Of a DNA stretch of 64,000 nt, positions 23,114 to 36,970 are shown one piece after another. The stretch covers positions 96,165,580-96,229,579 of the forward strand of contig CM047425.1 in NCBI GenBank assembly GCA_026168455.1, read 5' to 3'. This DNA is from Theocolax elegans (Eukaryota > Arthropoda > Insecta > Hymenoptera > Cerocephalidae). Position numbers and translations under genes: made by a program. Under the pieces are notes generated by a model, which was not told the DNA's origin, did not search any database, and was given only the letters and a program-made list of their open reading frames with translations. Positions within the stretch are counted from its first letter, which is position 1, and each line of letters opens with the position of its first letter.

Positions 23114-26100
23114 TTAATAAACTGCAATGATCATTGCAAAGAGCGAATAAATGATGATCTTCGATAATTCAATTGAATTAGCAGCAGACCAGCCGCATTC
23201 AAGATCCGCTTTAAGCGACTCCGCAACTGACATGTTGTTTTTATTGACACAGAATGTTTCTCGTAAATCATCGTCCCATCCATTATCCCAGCACTCGTAC
23301 TCGATTCCTTCATCCCTCTCGTAATTATTCAATTCGGTATGCGAATTACAGCGATCCTCTTCGTACTGCCTGTGTTTTCGCTGCCACATCTCGATCCAAC
23401 TGAACAACAGTACAAAATAAATATTTATTTTTAGTTATACTAAAAAAAGTTTAATAGAACTTCCGATTAAAAGATAGTATTGGAAAGTGCAAAATATTTG
23501 TTAGTTTTACTAATTATTTATGCAAATAGCTTATTCGAGTTTATTGAATTTACTAAATTTATTTCATCCAATTAACATTTAAAAATTTTACAACTAAAAT
23601 GCATTGTAAATATAACTGTTTAAAAATTATCTGCAAATGTATCAAATTTATATGGTTTAAAGTAATATGTTTATAGCTACACAGTTATATTTAGTTTATA
23701 GTTGCATTGTACGTAGATTCATGAAAACTATATATATATACATATATAATGCATAGTCACCCAATATCGCAGTCACAGTTCACGTGATTGCCACGCATTC
23801 GAAGCCTTAGTAAAAACCGCTTTCCCGGCACGGCCGGTTTGTACGTATTTGAGGGATTTTGCAAAGTGCGAACTTCACTATCTCGAAGTTCAACAGTAAC
23901 ATTGCGTACGAGCTCTGCGTGTGAAAATAACTCTTTCGGTACGTTGCTTACACTCGTGTTGTACAACCCAAAGTTCAGATGAGGATTCCTCATACCCTAT
24001 TAGTAAATAGATAAATGTACAGAATTCATTTAAAAAAAATTACAATTTACATAAATTATATCTTACTCGCAATACATCCGAATGGATTGTCTTCAGTGAA
24101 CGACCGCTGAATGTAAAGTTGTAGAGTTTTACAGGAAAACGACCTTTCATTTCTTTTTCTAAATTTGTTTCGTTTTGAACCTAATGGAACAATTATTAAT
24201 TTACGTTTACTTTGATTTTGTAATGTATAATTACATAATGTGACATACGTGAATAAACAGATGCCGTAAACCGTGATTGTATTCTAAAAGATTTGGAAAA
24301 TTGAAGTTTTTGACTGCGGTGTATGCGGTACACAAGAGTCTTCGTAATTTTGAAGCCTTGCATAAAGCGCCAGCCTGTTTAAAAAATAAAGAATATTTCA
24401 AACGATGTATATCATAAATATATCGGATGCAGAAGATATTCATAATGAAAAGTTATAGTACGTATACCTCAAAAGTAGAAAGTGAAAGACCACGTATATC
24501 AAGATGTTCGAGACTGTCGGCAATCCCGAGGAAACTCGTGTTCGTGATTATCGTAATTGGATTGTAGGCAATGTTGAACATTCGCAAGTTCGGTAAAGCA
24601 TGAGTAATAAGTGGGACGACAGTCAAGTCGTTGTAACTCAAGTCCAGTAAATGAAGACTCGTCAAATTCGACGCCATCTCGGCAGGCACTGACGCCAGTT
24701 CATTGTGTGCCAGGTGAAGCCTTTGTAGTCGGTGAACTGGAAGCTCTGGGACCTAAATATTAGAGGAAGAAAATTAACAGAAATGCTTTTTACCTGTACT
24801 ACTATATAGTCAGTGATTGTATATAATGACATTTCATAACGTTATGTATTTGTATTATGCAAACTTATAGTTGTTGCAGTGTTGAATGATATCAAAGTCG
24901 ATAATCGATTTCACTATTAAGTAATACGTAAATGTAACGTAAATATTAACAAATTGATTTAGTTGGGAAGCATAAAAGTTCTATTGACAAAAATAAAAAT
25001 TTACATAGTATCATACCGAAAGCAAAGAAATGTTGCTTAATCCGAGGAACAACAAAGAGTCTTCTAGGCCTTGGAAAGTTCTTCCTCGAGGTTCAAGTAT
25101 TAACTGCTTATTGTGACTTAAATCCAGATATGCTAACTGCGGTAAATCTGAGAATACTCCATCATCGAGCCTAACCAGTCGATTGTAGGACAAATCGAGC
25201 CAGGTCAAACCCTACAAATTCATCAATCAGAAATAAGTTCAAGAACAAAAGCTGAAAATTAGATTTATTTTGCAATTGCAATCCCATGTTGTTGCCTTCT
25301 CAAAGGAAGCTTTCTGATATACAAATATTTATTTTTAATATATATTACAAAAATAGTTTAATCAACTACATACAAACGCACATATTCGGTTTCAAAAAGA
25401 AGTTTTATATTTTGCAAAATAATATATTAGATCTGCATAGTGACATAAAAAATTATTTTGAAATATTATCGTTCGTCCACTTTAAACATTTATTAATTAA
25501 TCTTCATTGGTAATTTAATGTTATTCAAAACTGAATTGAATATATAGGTCAATGTTACTAGACAGCACGATAGAAAAAAAAAGAATAAAAAATTGTGAAC
25601 GAAAGGTATAGAGTGCACGTGATGCAGATTTACTAAGGTCAATTAGCTTATCGCATTAGTGAAATGTCTACGTTCGTTGAATCCAATGAAGCGAAATTCA
25701 CCAAGCAAAGTAAAAATATATCCAACCTAGTCTAATTAGCCACTAATCAGATTCGAACCGCGTACTAGGTATGTACTAGGAAAATACTGAAACGAGGTTC
25801 TCGCGCATGTATACTAAAAATTCTTTGATTCTTACACGTATAAGTCGGATGAAATAGATTTTACTATAATTCGTGTATTCAAAATAAAATCATTATGATT
25901 ATGTTCAAATTGAATACGAAAGACATCAACGTAACAAAATTTCTTCAGTTTTATATGTGCGAATTTATCTAGATCATCTCACATATAATCATATTCAGCA
26001 TCTTACGTATTAATTTGCTGTTTTTTTTAATAAAAAAGTTTTTCTCTATTGTTACACTAACGCAATTTTTAATGAAACTTAATGTTTGTTTTAAAACGTC

Positions 26101-29100
26101 ATAATTTTGTAAATACAAGTTTAATTTTCTGATTTTTAAAAGAGATTTTTGAAATTTTCCGGTCAGGGAAAAACTTTTCGACAGAAGTTGGATTTCTCAG
26201 TCAGAGTGAAATTTCTCATTTAAGATGAGATATCTCGCTTATAAAGCAGGGTATTGAATAAATATACTATGATGGTTTCCCAAGAATAATTGGCAAAAGA
26301 CATAATATTATGTGACTGTGCAGAATAATTTAGTCATTAGATTTATTTAATGAATCATTGTGCATTAAATAAACCCCAAACATATGTCCCAGATAATAAA
26401 ATAATTTAAATAAACTACAAAGTCAGTATCAAAAATTGGTATCAATAGATGACCAATTTCTGTAAATTAGGTGCTTATCGAATTGTGAGATATTCAATTT
26501 AGGATATTGAACATTGAGAAAAATATTGTATTAAAAATTACAATATTGCCTAGTAATAAAGGTGCAACCTATCGCAATCCATAAAGTTAATACACATTTT
26601 GAGTAAAATTTAGTATAATTATAATTATTATATATCGGATAGATTTTTGGATTGAATACTTATGCCGAATTTTTAAATTATAGTCAAATAAATAATGTAA
26701 TCAATATTTTACATTCGCTGCATATTAAAAACTTGATCTCAATAAGTTTGATGTACGAAACTTAATTAACTTACTTACACGTATAATGAAATTTGCCATA
26801 TTTATTTCATTAACGGACCCTATTAAATTAATATATTTTATTATTCATATAGTGTTTTCTTTATTGAACATTTCGTATACTCTTTTGATTAAAGATATTT
26901 GAACTTTTACGTAACGTGACTTTAACCTACTACGGTTAATTAATTAAATAAAAGTAGTGATTCGAATTTCCCGCGCTTACAATTATTGACTAAGAAACAC
27001 TTTACGTGCAAAAATTAATATATTTTCAAAATTTAAGAAAAATTACGAGAACATTGTCCTTTGTAATGATATAAATTATAATTGGCCAAAACTTCAGAGT
27101 GATTGGTGGAGTAGTCAGTGAGATTAATTGTATTGATCAGTGAGATTAATTGTATTGACGTTTAACATTTTCCTTTTTAAAATAATTGATCTCTCGAATT
27201 ACAGCAGCAATCGCCTTGAAACACATTTGTACAATTATAGATGTTTCCGTGATTACCTTTAATTTTAGTAAAAACAGTACTTCACAATCGGTAAATAACT
27301 CAAAGGGTAAAATGATGAATTTTACATTCCCTGAAGGTGATGTCATATATGCCTATATACTTTATACTCATGTACCGACATTATCGATTTTTCGTTTTAT
27401 GCAGTCAATTTTTGTTTAACCATAATTTTATTAGCGTATTTATATATACATGTAATACATAGACTATTGGTAGATTGTCAAAATTTGAAAATTTTACGTA
27501 CTTATCGAAGAAAACGAGAAATTGTAATGTCGTCTAATAGGGCGTCCCCTTAACTAAATAACTATATGCGATTGAGAGTAAATAAAAAAAACTTACCCTC
27601 AATCTAAAAATAGCGTCCGTATTGTGAACTCCAGAAAGGAAATTCCAAGATAAATCAAGAATGGATAGGCTAGCAGCAGCTGACATAGACATCGTTTTAA
27701 TTGGCAGTCTCATAAATTGATTGTGAGATAAATCTAAACTTTCGATATTTGCCTCCATGAACAAATTATCCGCGAGTGATCGTAATCTATTATGGGATAA
27801 ATCGACTATTCGTAATTTTTTCAACGGTCTAAACGATTCAGCTGGTATATCCATAATGTTATTGTGTGAGAACTTAAGTACTTGTAGATTCTTTGAATCT
27901 CTAAAGCAGTCAAAATCTATCTCGACGAGATCGTTGTAGCTAAGATCCAGCCACTGGAGATGTGGCATATTACCAAACACCCCATGCGTGACATTATTGA
28001 GTTCATTGTGCGAAAGATACAAATGAGTAAGCGAATACTCGACGGGTTTGAAATAATAACGCATTATTTCAGTAATGTTGTTATAACTGAAATCCAATAC
28101 TTTTATGTTAGACTGCATCATTCCTCCCACTGAAACAATAAGTATTAATTAAGTATTAGTAACATTTTATATGATTAAGGTGCATTCAATTGTACATCTC
28201 TTACTGTTAATCGACGCTGCAGAATACGAACTGTTCACCGACAGTCTATAAATTTTATTGTGGCTAGCATTAACTCTAAACGACGACAGTGTTCCCACTT
28301 GATCGAACGAATCAAAATCAAATTCCGATAATTCGTTGTACGCTATGTCCAAAAATTCTAGGTCCGGTAAATTCTAAATAATAGTGGATACAATGCTTTA
28401 ATTAATAATTTATGTACCTCGTATAAGTATTAATCATGGAATTAAAATAAATAAATATTACGTAACAATACTAGTTTAGATAAATTTATTACCTGGAATG
28501 CTTCATCTTGCATTATTTTTATTTTGTTACCCCGTAAATTTATATACTTCAATCTATTCATATTCATAAAAGCACGCCTCTCTATCGTACTAATGGTATT
28601 GTCTTCTAGATTAATTGTTATTAACGATGCTAAATCAACAAAAGTATGCGTGATTAAATTACTAATACGATTATACCCCAAATTAACCTCTTCCAATGTT
28701 GAATGAATATCACCCTAAAAATGTTTAAATTTATAGAACGCGTTAAGTGACTGTTTCTTCAAAATATTAGAGTAAAATAGAAACACTTGTTCATAATCAT
28801 ACCTGGAATGTTCCTTTTCTTATAGAATCAATTTCATTATCTTGTAGCTCTATACGCTTGATTCTTTTTAAAAAATGAAACGAAGTATCCGACATCGAAC
28901 GCAACCTGTTATTACTCAAATCTAAGTGTTGTAAATTTGTTAAAGATTTGAATGGTTTGTGTGGCAATTCGCTAATCGATGATGAAAACCCATGCGCTAT
29001 CCTCAACGTCATCAATGAATTTCCAACCTTAAATAATAAATAAGTTGATATAGAAGATTTTCAGGTTCACGAATTTCACGAATATATTAAGTAGAACGTA

Positions 29101-32100
29101 GATACTTTTAATATATTTCTCTTCTATCTCTTCGTTTAACTTCATTTTGGATCAAATAACTTAATTTTTGTTTGAAAGTCTTTCTTCTTATTACAGTATG
29201 CAATAAAAATGTATTAAAATCGTAATAAAAATTAATTTTTATACTTTCCATTTTTTTAAAATTTAAATTATTATTGAATAGCAATTGTCCACGAATTATG
29301 ATATTCCGTTAATAATGTATTTACCTCTGCAAAAGCTTCATCCTCGATCGAAGAAATCGAATTCTCAGAGAAATCTAGGTACTTGATGCCACGCACGTGC
29401 CTAAATGCGTGACTTTTAATCGTTTGCAAGTTGCTTTGAATAATGTAAAGTTCTTTGATGTCCATCCCGAATTCGCGAAAATCATCCGCTGATAAAGTGC
29501 TAGCAGGCATTTTGGATATGGAAAGAAATCGTAGGTTCCGCATTTGTCTTAAATCTTGAAGGGATACCATGCCGTTCTTTCGCCCACTCAAATCGAGGTT
29601 GTACAATGAATATTGGAAGCCATTAAAGACTTCACCTGCAAAAGAGAAATTTAATACTGAGATTTTTTTTCAGCATGTCATTCATCAAAGGCCCTAAGAC
29701 ACAAATAAATATAAGATCACTGTTTGTTACGAAGCAAAATATGATCTCCCATGTAGTTATGTCTTAAGGCCCATTGTTAGATAAGATTGATTGCATTAAG
29801 GCAAATAATTGTACTTGGATTGAAAGACGATATGAGGTTTTCGCGAAATATGAGAGTACGCAAGAAATCATAATCTTGAAAGACGTGGCTTGGAAGTGTC
29901 GTCAAATTATTTCCAGATAGATCCAATAGTTCTAGAGACGATTCCAATCCCATGAAGTCTGATGAATCAATGTCGTACAGATCACAGTCAGACAAATACA
30001 ACTCTCTTATTCTAGAATTTTTGAATGCTCCTTGCTTAAAATACAAATAAAAATGTATTTAAATTATGCGTTTAATTTCTATTTTAAAGGTCGCATATCT
30101 AAAACATCTATTCCTCTATCAACCAATATTTATTTATTAATATAATTGTTATATAATATTTCTGCATTTTTTTAAATAAAAATTTTCAATGAAAATTAAC
30201 CGTATATGCTTTAAAAATATGACTTTTATTGTTACTGTTATTTTTTACTATGGATCTTAAATAATAAGTACGTTGCACGATAGTTCGTAAATTAACATTG
30301 ACTTACCTCGATCATAGTTAAAGGATTGCCATTAAGATAAGTCTTATTAACTTTATTAAAGTGCTGAAATGATCCAGGGGGAAGAGTATCAAGTTGATTA
30401 TAATCTAATCTTAGTATATCCAAAGACATTTGAACCCCTCTTATCTCTGATTCCATTTGAGGATGTATCATTTTTGAAATTCGATTGTAACTAAGATCCA
30501 ATACTTTCATTCGTTTTAACGAAGACAGTTGATTATAAGGTATGGCATTCAGCTGATTATCGTTTAGGTAAAGATGAGTCAAATGCGCCATGCCATCTCG
30601 AAATACTGATGGGTCAATTTCTTTTAAGCTATTTTCGCATAAATCGAGATACTCAAGGAATGCCAGACCAGCAAACGCATCAGCTGGTAGTTTATCAATG
30701 GAATTTCGACCCATCCTTAATGTCTGTAATGAGTTTTCTAAGCCGCGCCAGTTGTCTGCAGCTATATATGAGATTTGGTTACCTAAGAACACACGCAACA
30801 AATCGGTCAATCGGGTCATTATCCTTTAACGAAACGTGCGACAACAATACATATTAGACTTTCTTAGCTTTTTTTACATATACGTAATACTTTATATTTA
30901 TCTGTATACTTTTGGATGATCGGGTATTATAAATTTAACGAATACAGTTTCTATATTTTTTATCTAACCTTCAAATTTAGAAAATTATTGTTAGTTATTT
31001 CTTACTACTGTGCAATAGTCGAGGAAATCTTTTTTAAATACTTTGGACAACTTGGTAAATAAAAATCAATTTATCTACATATTGCATTAATTAAAAAATT
31101 CTGCATAACGCACTGCAAAAAGACACTTCTTAATATACATTTATAAAAGTTATTTAACACTGTACATCAAAGTGCAAAGCATAGTGAAGTGAATTCGAAG
31201 CGATCATAATCTTCCTTCTGTGAGTGATAAGAAAGCAAATGTTGTCGCAAATCATTTAGCAGTCTAAGACAATGGATCAGTAAAGGCAATGTGACGTCGC
31301 TGGCACTTGAATACCTCAAGACAAAGAAGAAAGATTGGAAAATAGATGAGTACCTGTTAGATCAAGAAGCCGCAGCTTCTGCAGGTGTCTGAACGATTTG
31401 CTGGGCACCCTCACAAGACGGTTATAGGGTAGTTCAAGCTCCCACAACGATCTTTCAAGCCCTACGAAAGCCTCGTCTGGTATATCCGATAGGGGATTAT
31501 GCTTGATCTGCAGCTTGTACAGCCCTGAGACATAACGCATACACTGACTGCTTTATGTGATCTCAATTTTTTTCTGTTTTGCGCATCATTTTTCTCCCTT
31601 TCGATATTATTATTTTAAAAGTATGGTAATAACCCAAGGTATGTCACAACCGGAGTTATCTTTTTAACATTTTATCTTATTCATACAATTTGAAAATTTT
31701 CATTCGTATAGTATACACTATTGTTTCAAAACCATGAAATTCAATATTTCAATGCGTATTTTTATTACGACAATAAAATGTTTAAAACTATTGTATTTGA
31801 CTAGGTAATACTACTCGGTATTTAGTACTTGAACGTTATTTTTTAATTATTATGCGATTTTGTTATTTTTCGAAATCTTATAATTTATAAAACAAGGGGG
31901 CGCGCTCGCGCTTCCGATGCACGTATATAGGATGTACGACTAGCTTTATATTCAGCTAACTCGCAATGCGTATTTTTTTGATTATAGACATTGAAGTCAA
32001 TAAATATTACAATAGTAATTATTACAAGTATAGAATATATTGTGACAAAATTTGTTTATTTTACATTTGCAACGTATGAAAAAGTCGAATCGAGAGTTTC

Positions 32101-33242
32101 GAACGCACAAACTCGTCCGCTATATGCTATCTACATTAATCGACGCGTCTTTTCGCTCATCCTATCTTTCTCGTATTCCCTATGTCGCGCGGCAATGCCC
32201 ATCATGCATTAATATATAAATTAATATTTTAAATACAATAATAAATAATAAAACATTATTAAATAAATATTTGTAAAAGTTTATTAAAATTTAAAGAAAC
32301 AGGAAATTTGCCTGCATATTTTAATTACGTCCAGTTATTTAGTTTGGCAAATTATTTTATTCGACCAATTGTTGAATCATAATTACTCATCATTTCACTC
32401 TAATAGTTAATATAAGCGTATATGCATCGCTTTAGCATTTCAATGAGTGGCATTTATGAATGTTTGTTCTTAATGATCGTTTAGTTCTTGTTATCGAACG
32501 ATTGCGCAATTAGATCAGACCCAACAAATTTTCGTGTATTAATTATAAAGGTAAATCTCTCTAATTTATAATTGACTTCACAAGTGATACGTGTATTAAT
32601 CTATGAAGTAGACTACTAGACAAATTTCAACCTGCATTGTAATTAAAGTTAATTAAGTTACATTATAAGAAAGGCTAGAAGGTTCATTTATTCAGATTCT
32701 TAATATGTACGTTAGTCTGCCTTACCACACGGAAGTTTGATTAAGTAGTAATTATGTATGGACTACAATGTCTATAGATTTCGAAATTCAACCAAGTATT
32801 AGCGTTGACAAATATTAATAATTGCTGAAAACGAAGTGTTCGTTCAAAAGAAAAAAAAAATTTTTTATTCAGAATTACATTAGATAAATCATTTAAATTA
32901 GTGACGTATTATATCGCGTATGATTAAAAATACGTATTATTTCCTATTTTGCGTATTTGAAAATTTGTATATACGGATTTACTTACCAGTGTTCATAAAA
33001 AAGTGGGGTTGTATTGAACGCAAACCGTTATTTTCGAGCTGCAGCATAAAGACCTTCGAAGAATTTATAGGATGAGGTATACGAGGCATCGGTACATTGT
33101 AGCAAGTGACAATCCCGAGATCAGGTACTGCTTTTGAACACGTGCACAACGGATTGAAGAAACAAGGTGGATATTGGACCGGTAGCTCGTGCATCCTTAC
33201 GATCGACGTCCAAAACATCAGTATGAACGTTACGATCATCAT
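23114..33242 (-). CDS. chp: Chaoptin, leucine-rich-repeat photoreceptor adhesion protein
   Basis: GPI-anchored leucine-rich-repeat protein needed for rhabdomere microvillar adhesion in insect photoreceptors. Exons on the minus strand: 33242-32987, 31524-31354, 30782-30307, 30034-29815, 29635-29325, 29027-28803, 28714-28493, 28373-28205, 28129-27597, 25211-25017, 24752-24468, 24374-24249, 24180-24067, 23996-23761, 23399-23114. Their sum is 3,825 nt, exactly 1,274 codons plus stop, close to fly chaoptin. The N-terminus has a signal peptide (MMIVTFILMFWTSIV) and a cysteine cap (CFFNPLCTCS). Many LxxLxLxxN repeats follow, for example LQHLDLSNNRLRSM and LQWLDLSYNDLVEID. A C-terminal cysteine cap (CDCDIGWIEMW, YECWDNGW) precedes a hydrophobic tail (IIIYSLFAMIIAVY) typical of a GPI signal. 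The ATG at 33242 is used; the earlier TTG at 33272 is not a start. No breaks seen. Confidence 0.95.
25212..27596 (-). other. Longest internal chaoptin intron (2.4 kb)
   Basis: AT-rich intron with no exon-like or transposon-like content recognised. It holds one perfect 22-bp tandem pair (27115-27158). A tRNA B-box-like string near 25751 lacks tRNA stems. Confidence 0.6.
27115..27158. repeat. Perfect 22-bp direct repeat, two copies
   Basis: The 22-bp unit starting TCAGTGAGATTAATTGTATT occurs twice, back to back, inside a chaoptin intron. No function evident. Confidence 0.9.
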
Positions 33243-34882
33243 CGTGTAGCCGAACTTTACAAACGTTAGCAAATTCTGTAAGACAACGGACCCAACGGCC
33301 CTTCGTTCTTTTTATTTATCTCCATTAAGGATTTTGTTTACGCATATAATCGCTTAGTTACTAAATTGTCTATACAATTTATTTATACCATGCACTTTAT
33401 TATGACTTTTAATAACTTGATTTATAAGTGAGTTAAATAAAAATTTATTTCTTCCTGTAATTAAAATAAGTGTCGTACTTTGCTTTGTGCAAGCCAATTA
33501 GAATGCATGACAATGTATAAATAATAAATAGATTTATTTGATTTAACAGTTAGTTTCCATCGTAGAAATATTTAGTAATACATAACTTATAAACTGCATG
33601 GATATCTTATGTGCAAAATAATTTACAGTAAATGAAAATTAATTTAATTTGAAAGAGTTACGAAATTATTATATCATTGCTAGGATCACATTTTAAATAT
33701 TAGAAAGAAAAAATTCGCATGAGCGAGACTAGTCTTAAAAAATGCAAAACGAGTAAGCGTAAAAAGTACAAATATAACAGAAAATCACCGTCATCTTTTG
33801 GCTGTTCAACTCTCCAAAATAAAAAAAATGTCACTTATTCACAAAAAAAAAATTACAGAAAAGCCAAATGAAAGTCGCTCGATTAATATTAAAAAAATGA
33901 TCTAACTCAAATGCACGTTTCGAAATGTCAACTAATCATAAAAATCTTCTCTTCGAATAATCATACAATCACTGGATAAAAGATAATCTACGAGTCCACG
34001 ATACGAGAAGTATCCATCTCGTAAAAGGGAACGTATATATCGCGCATCGAGAGCCCTTGAGGCCGCGACGTGACTCCCTCGAGCGTAGGAGGTAAACTCG
34101 CGAGGTTACAGTAGCCGTTCGTTTCGAAAGCCGCGGGAGCGCGCCCGAAAATTTTCGATGCGTGCAGTGGGTGCGTACAGGAACAGCGAAACTGTGGCTC
34201 GTATACTATAGGGTAGGGGTTCCGCGTGACACACGAAAGCTCTTGCCCCCAAGATCTCGTTACTACGGCTTCCGGAGTGCACGGACATTTACAGTGCTTC
34301 TCTTTACCCGATTATACACGGCGATATTCTATTAGGTCGCGGATGAAAATAGTTGCGCAAAAATGTATAAGCATGCACGCTATCACCGCTCCCGTTTACC
34401 GAATATGGGTGACGACTTTTCTCATTTTAGGTATACCTGAATCTTGCTCTTGATACACTGTTTTCTTTTAGACAATATTATGGAGGAGATAAAATATTAT
34501 TATTCATTTTTTAATTGTTAATGTCCTTTTAAGAATTTTAATTTTGATGTCAAAAAAATTAAAAAATTTTTTTATAAACGTCACATTGTGAAAAATTCTT
34601 GGTATAGAGTGCGCGTTGTCATGTACAAAAATAGATTGGATATCGGCAGCTTGTAACAGTATTACTGATTTTATAAAACAAAGGTTTTATATTTCCAACA
34701 TTGTGTATTTTAAATAAAAATAATGATAGAATATTGTCACGTGAATTCCGAGAACTCGCGTGACAATATATATCTATACATTTTTGCAAAATTCTTCTAC
34801 ATGCTTATACTTGTGATTATAATTACAAAATTTCAGTTTATATTATAAATTTATTTTCCTTTTATATTCTATAAGAATTTGA
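33243..34882. other. Upstream region of chaoptin
   Basis: A 5'UTR acceptor (TTACAG at about 33280) shows that chaoptin has at least one more upstream, noncoding exon. The GC-richer patch at about 34010-34350 is the best candidate for its promoter or first exon. No protein-coding gene is recognised; the open frames there lack splice support. Confidence 0.45.
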
Positions 34883-36150
34883 CTTACTAGGAAAGGCCAA
34901 GGCATTCGCAACACGGATCTTATTCAAATTTTAGGATATAATTTCTAATGTAAAAATATGAAGAAAGCCAACATTTTAGACCCAAACTTTTCTTTTTACC
35001 AAAGTTACGCGCTACCAAACCAAATTTTCAAAAAAGGATCACTTCCACTTTGATTACTTAGATAACTCAGATCAAATAGATACGTATAAATAAAAGCTCA
35101 AATCTCTTGATTAGTCAAAAAGTTGCAAAGAAAATAACATCTAACAACTTAAGAAACGTAAGAAATTTTGTATTTAAATTTTGATTTTAAATCCTTAAAA
35201 TTTTTTTTTCTTCTATACAATTTTACGCCAAATAGACAGATTTGGACTTATTTTTAAAGAATTGTATCTATTTGCTCCAAGTTATCTGTTACGAATGACA
35301 TTAATCTTTCAATAATTATTCCAAATAATATACGAAATAAAGATACGTTAAAAGCAACATTTAGAAAAGAATATACAAGAAAGTGCGCAGTCTGAAACTC
35401 GAGTCACGGTTTCCGCTCGAGCCAGACATTGCACTTTCTCTCGAAAAAGCGCGGACTTTAAAATCACAAACACGCATATAGTTACAAATCAATCAATGCA
35501 ATGAGATTCCTACCTCTAATAAATGAAAAGAGGAAAAATGGTGCGAACAGATATATTGATCGAACCAATTGACCCGGCTTCTCTGATCCATACAATTTCG
35601 ACTCGAGAACATCATCTATATACCTGCGGGGAACGATCATCGCCGTCATTTTGAGCAACGGAGCTTCAGTGTCACCGGTAATTCTCCAATACATACACAT
35701 ACAAATCTATAGTAAATATATCCGGGGGAGTGACATCGGTTCGACTTTGGCGAAGAATTCAACCTAGCAGTACTTACGATAATTATCCGTTTCTCGATTC
35801 ACATCTTTTTTTTGACGAATAAACCACGAAGTAAGAAACAATATGACTTCAACGATCTGTTTACCCTGGAACACCCCTTCCTAATCAACTCACCTAGTTA
35901 CGGCGACGTGAGCAGCGGTATCCACGAGGATCGAACAGTACCCTTTCACGCGTAACATATGTTTTAAAACCAAATTTTAATATCTACATTTAATGGCTGA
36001 TTATAGTTATAAGCAATCAAAGTGGAAGTGGTATTTTTTGAAAATTTCGTTTGGTAGCATTAAGATTTAAAACTCTCTGGCTTTATTCACATTAATACAT
36101 TAGAAAAGATACCCTATAGAATTTAAAACCAATAATTTAAACACTTAGTC
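34883..36150. mobile_element. Degraded relative of the fold-back element
   Basis: The left end CTTACTAGGAAAGGCCAAGG matches the terminus at 21793. It is followed by matching blocks (TTTTAGACCCAAAC, ACTTCCACTTTGATTACTTA). A diverged inverted counterpart lies at about 35990-36150 (CAATCAAAGTGGAAGTGG, TTTCGTTTGGTAGCAT). The middle (about 35300-35950) is unrelated sequence, so the copy is interrupted or rearranged. Confidence 0.6.
35378..35439. repeat. 62-nt imperfect hairpin
   Basis: The arms AGAAAGTGCGCAGTCTGAAA/CTCGAG and CTCGAGCCAGACATTGCACT/TTCT pair around a 12-nt loop (TCACGGTTTCCG) with small internal bulges. Size and shape resemble a short microRNA precursor, but the sequence is not a known insect precursor that I recognise. 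Confidence 0.5.
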
Positions 36151-36452
36151 GACAAGGAATAGACATCTATATAACTAGCCACAAAAAGCTGACATCCTGT
36201 TGTAGAACGTGTAATCGATTTAAATCCGTAGCGTCAATTTTTAAAAGTTAAATGTATATAACTATCTTTATCGTATTTCCATAATTCCACTACGCTCATG
36301 AATTAACTGACGTTTTTACTCAATTCTTTATTAACGCTTTATAAATTTATATTTAAATATTATTAACAGATTATATATTATTTCATTATTATATATGTGT
36401 ACAAATAAATATAGTGATTATTAGATCGAGGATATATTCGGCAGTAAAAGCG
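35634..36452. repeat. Segmental duplication, copy 1 (about 820 bp)
   Basis: This block is nearly identical to 36971-37793, beginning CGATCATCGCCGTCATTTTG and ending near ATTAGATCGAGGATATAT. Differences are mostly single-base length changes in short runs (GGGGG versus GGGG, AATAAACC versus AATAACC). It is noncoding and carries the right arm of the degraded fold-back element. Confidence 0.92.
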
Positions 36453-36559
36453 GTTAGCGAGTGCGAGATAACCTACGAGCGCACGAGTATCGTATACTAT
36501 TTTTCCTACTGAGTGCGCAAAGTTCGACACATTTGAGTAGAAACCGCGTGGGCGGAGGG

Positions 36560-36605
36560 AAAGTTGGGGGGCGGGGGGGTTCGGGGGGGCGAGGCCCCCC
36601 CGCTT
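36560..36605. other. G-tract / G7-C7 hairpin
   Basis: Four or more runs of five to seven G (GGGGGG, GGGGGGG, GGGGGGG) end in GGGGGGGCGAGGCCCCCCC, a perfect seven-base stem. It is highly unlike the AT-rich surroundings and could form a G-quadruplex or hairpin. It lies between the two copies of the 820-bp duplication. Confidence 0.75.
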
Positions 36606-36970
36606 AAAAAAATGAAAAACCGTTAATTTAACATTTAAATTTAAATTTTGTTGATATTTCGTGGTAAATACACTAATAAAACGGACTCTGCAAATGATTT
36701 CGTATTTCTTGTACTACGCCACTTTTTGAACTCAGTGTAAACTTTTGTATATTTTTGTTTAGAAAATATTTAGCAACGTATTCAAGCTATTTCTTTTGCT
36801 GCTTCAAGCTATTCCGGTGGCACATTATCGAACACATCGTCAACTATCACGTGTCGGACCCCACTTACTGATGTCATCCTTATTCAGAACATATAAATAC
36901 ATATATATATAGCCGCAAGGTGAGACGTCAAAATTAAGATTGAAACTGTTTAACTTTTTATAAATATAGA

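Noticed and set aside
25740..25800. tRNA B-box-like string (GATTCGAACC)
   Set aside because: No acceptor, D or anticodon stem can be drawn around it on either strand.
34226..34453. 75-codon frame upstream of chaoptin
   Set aside because: Plus-strand frame in a likely promoter patch with no supporting splice sites or similarity.
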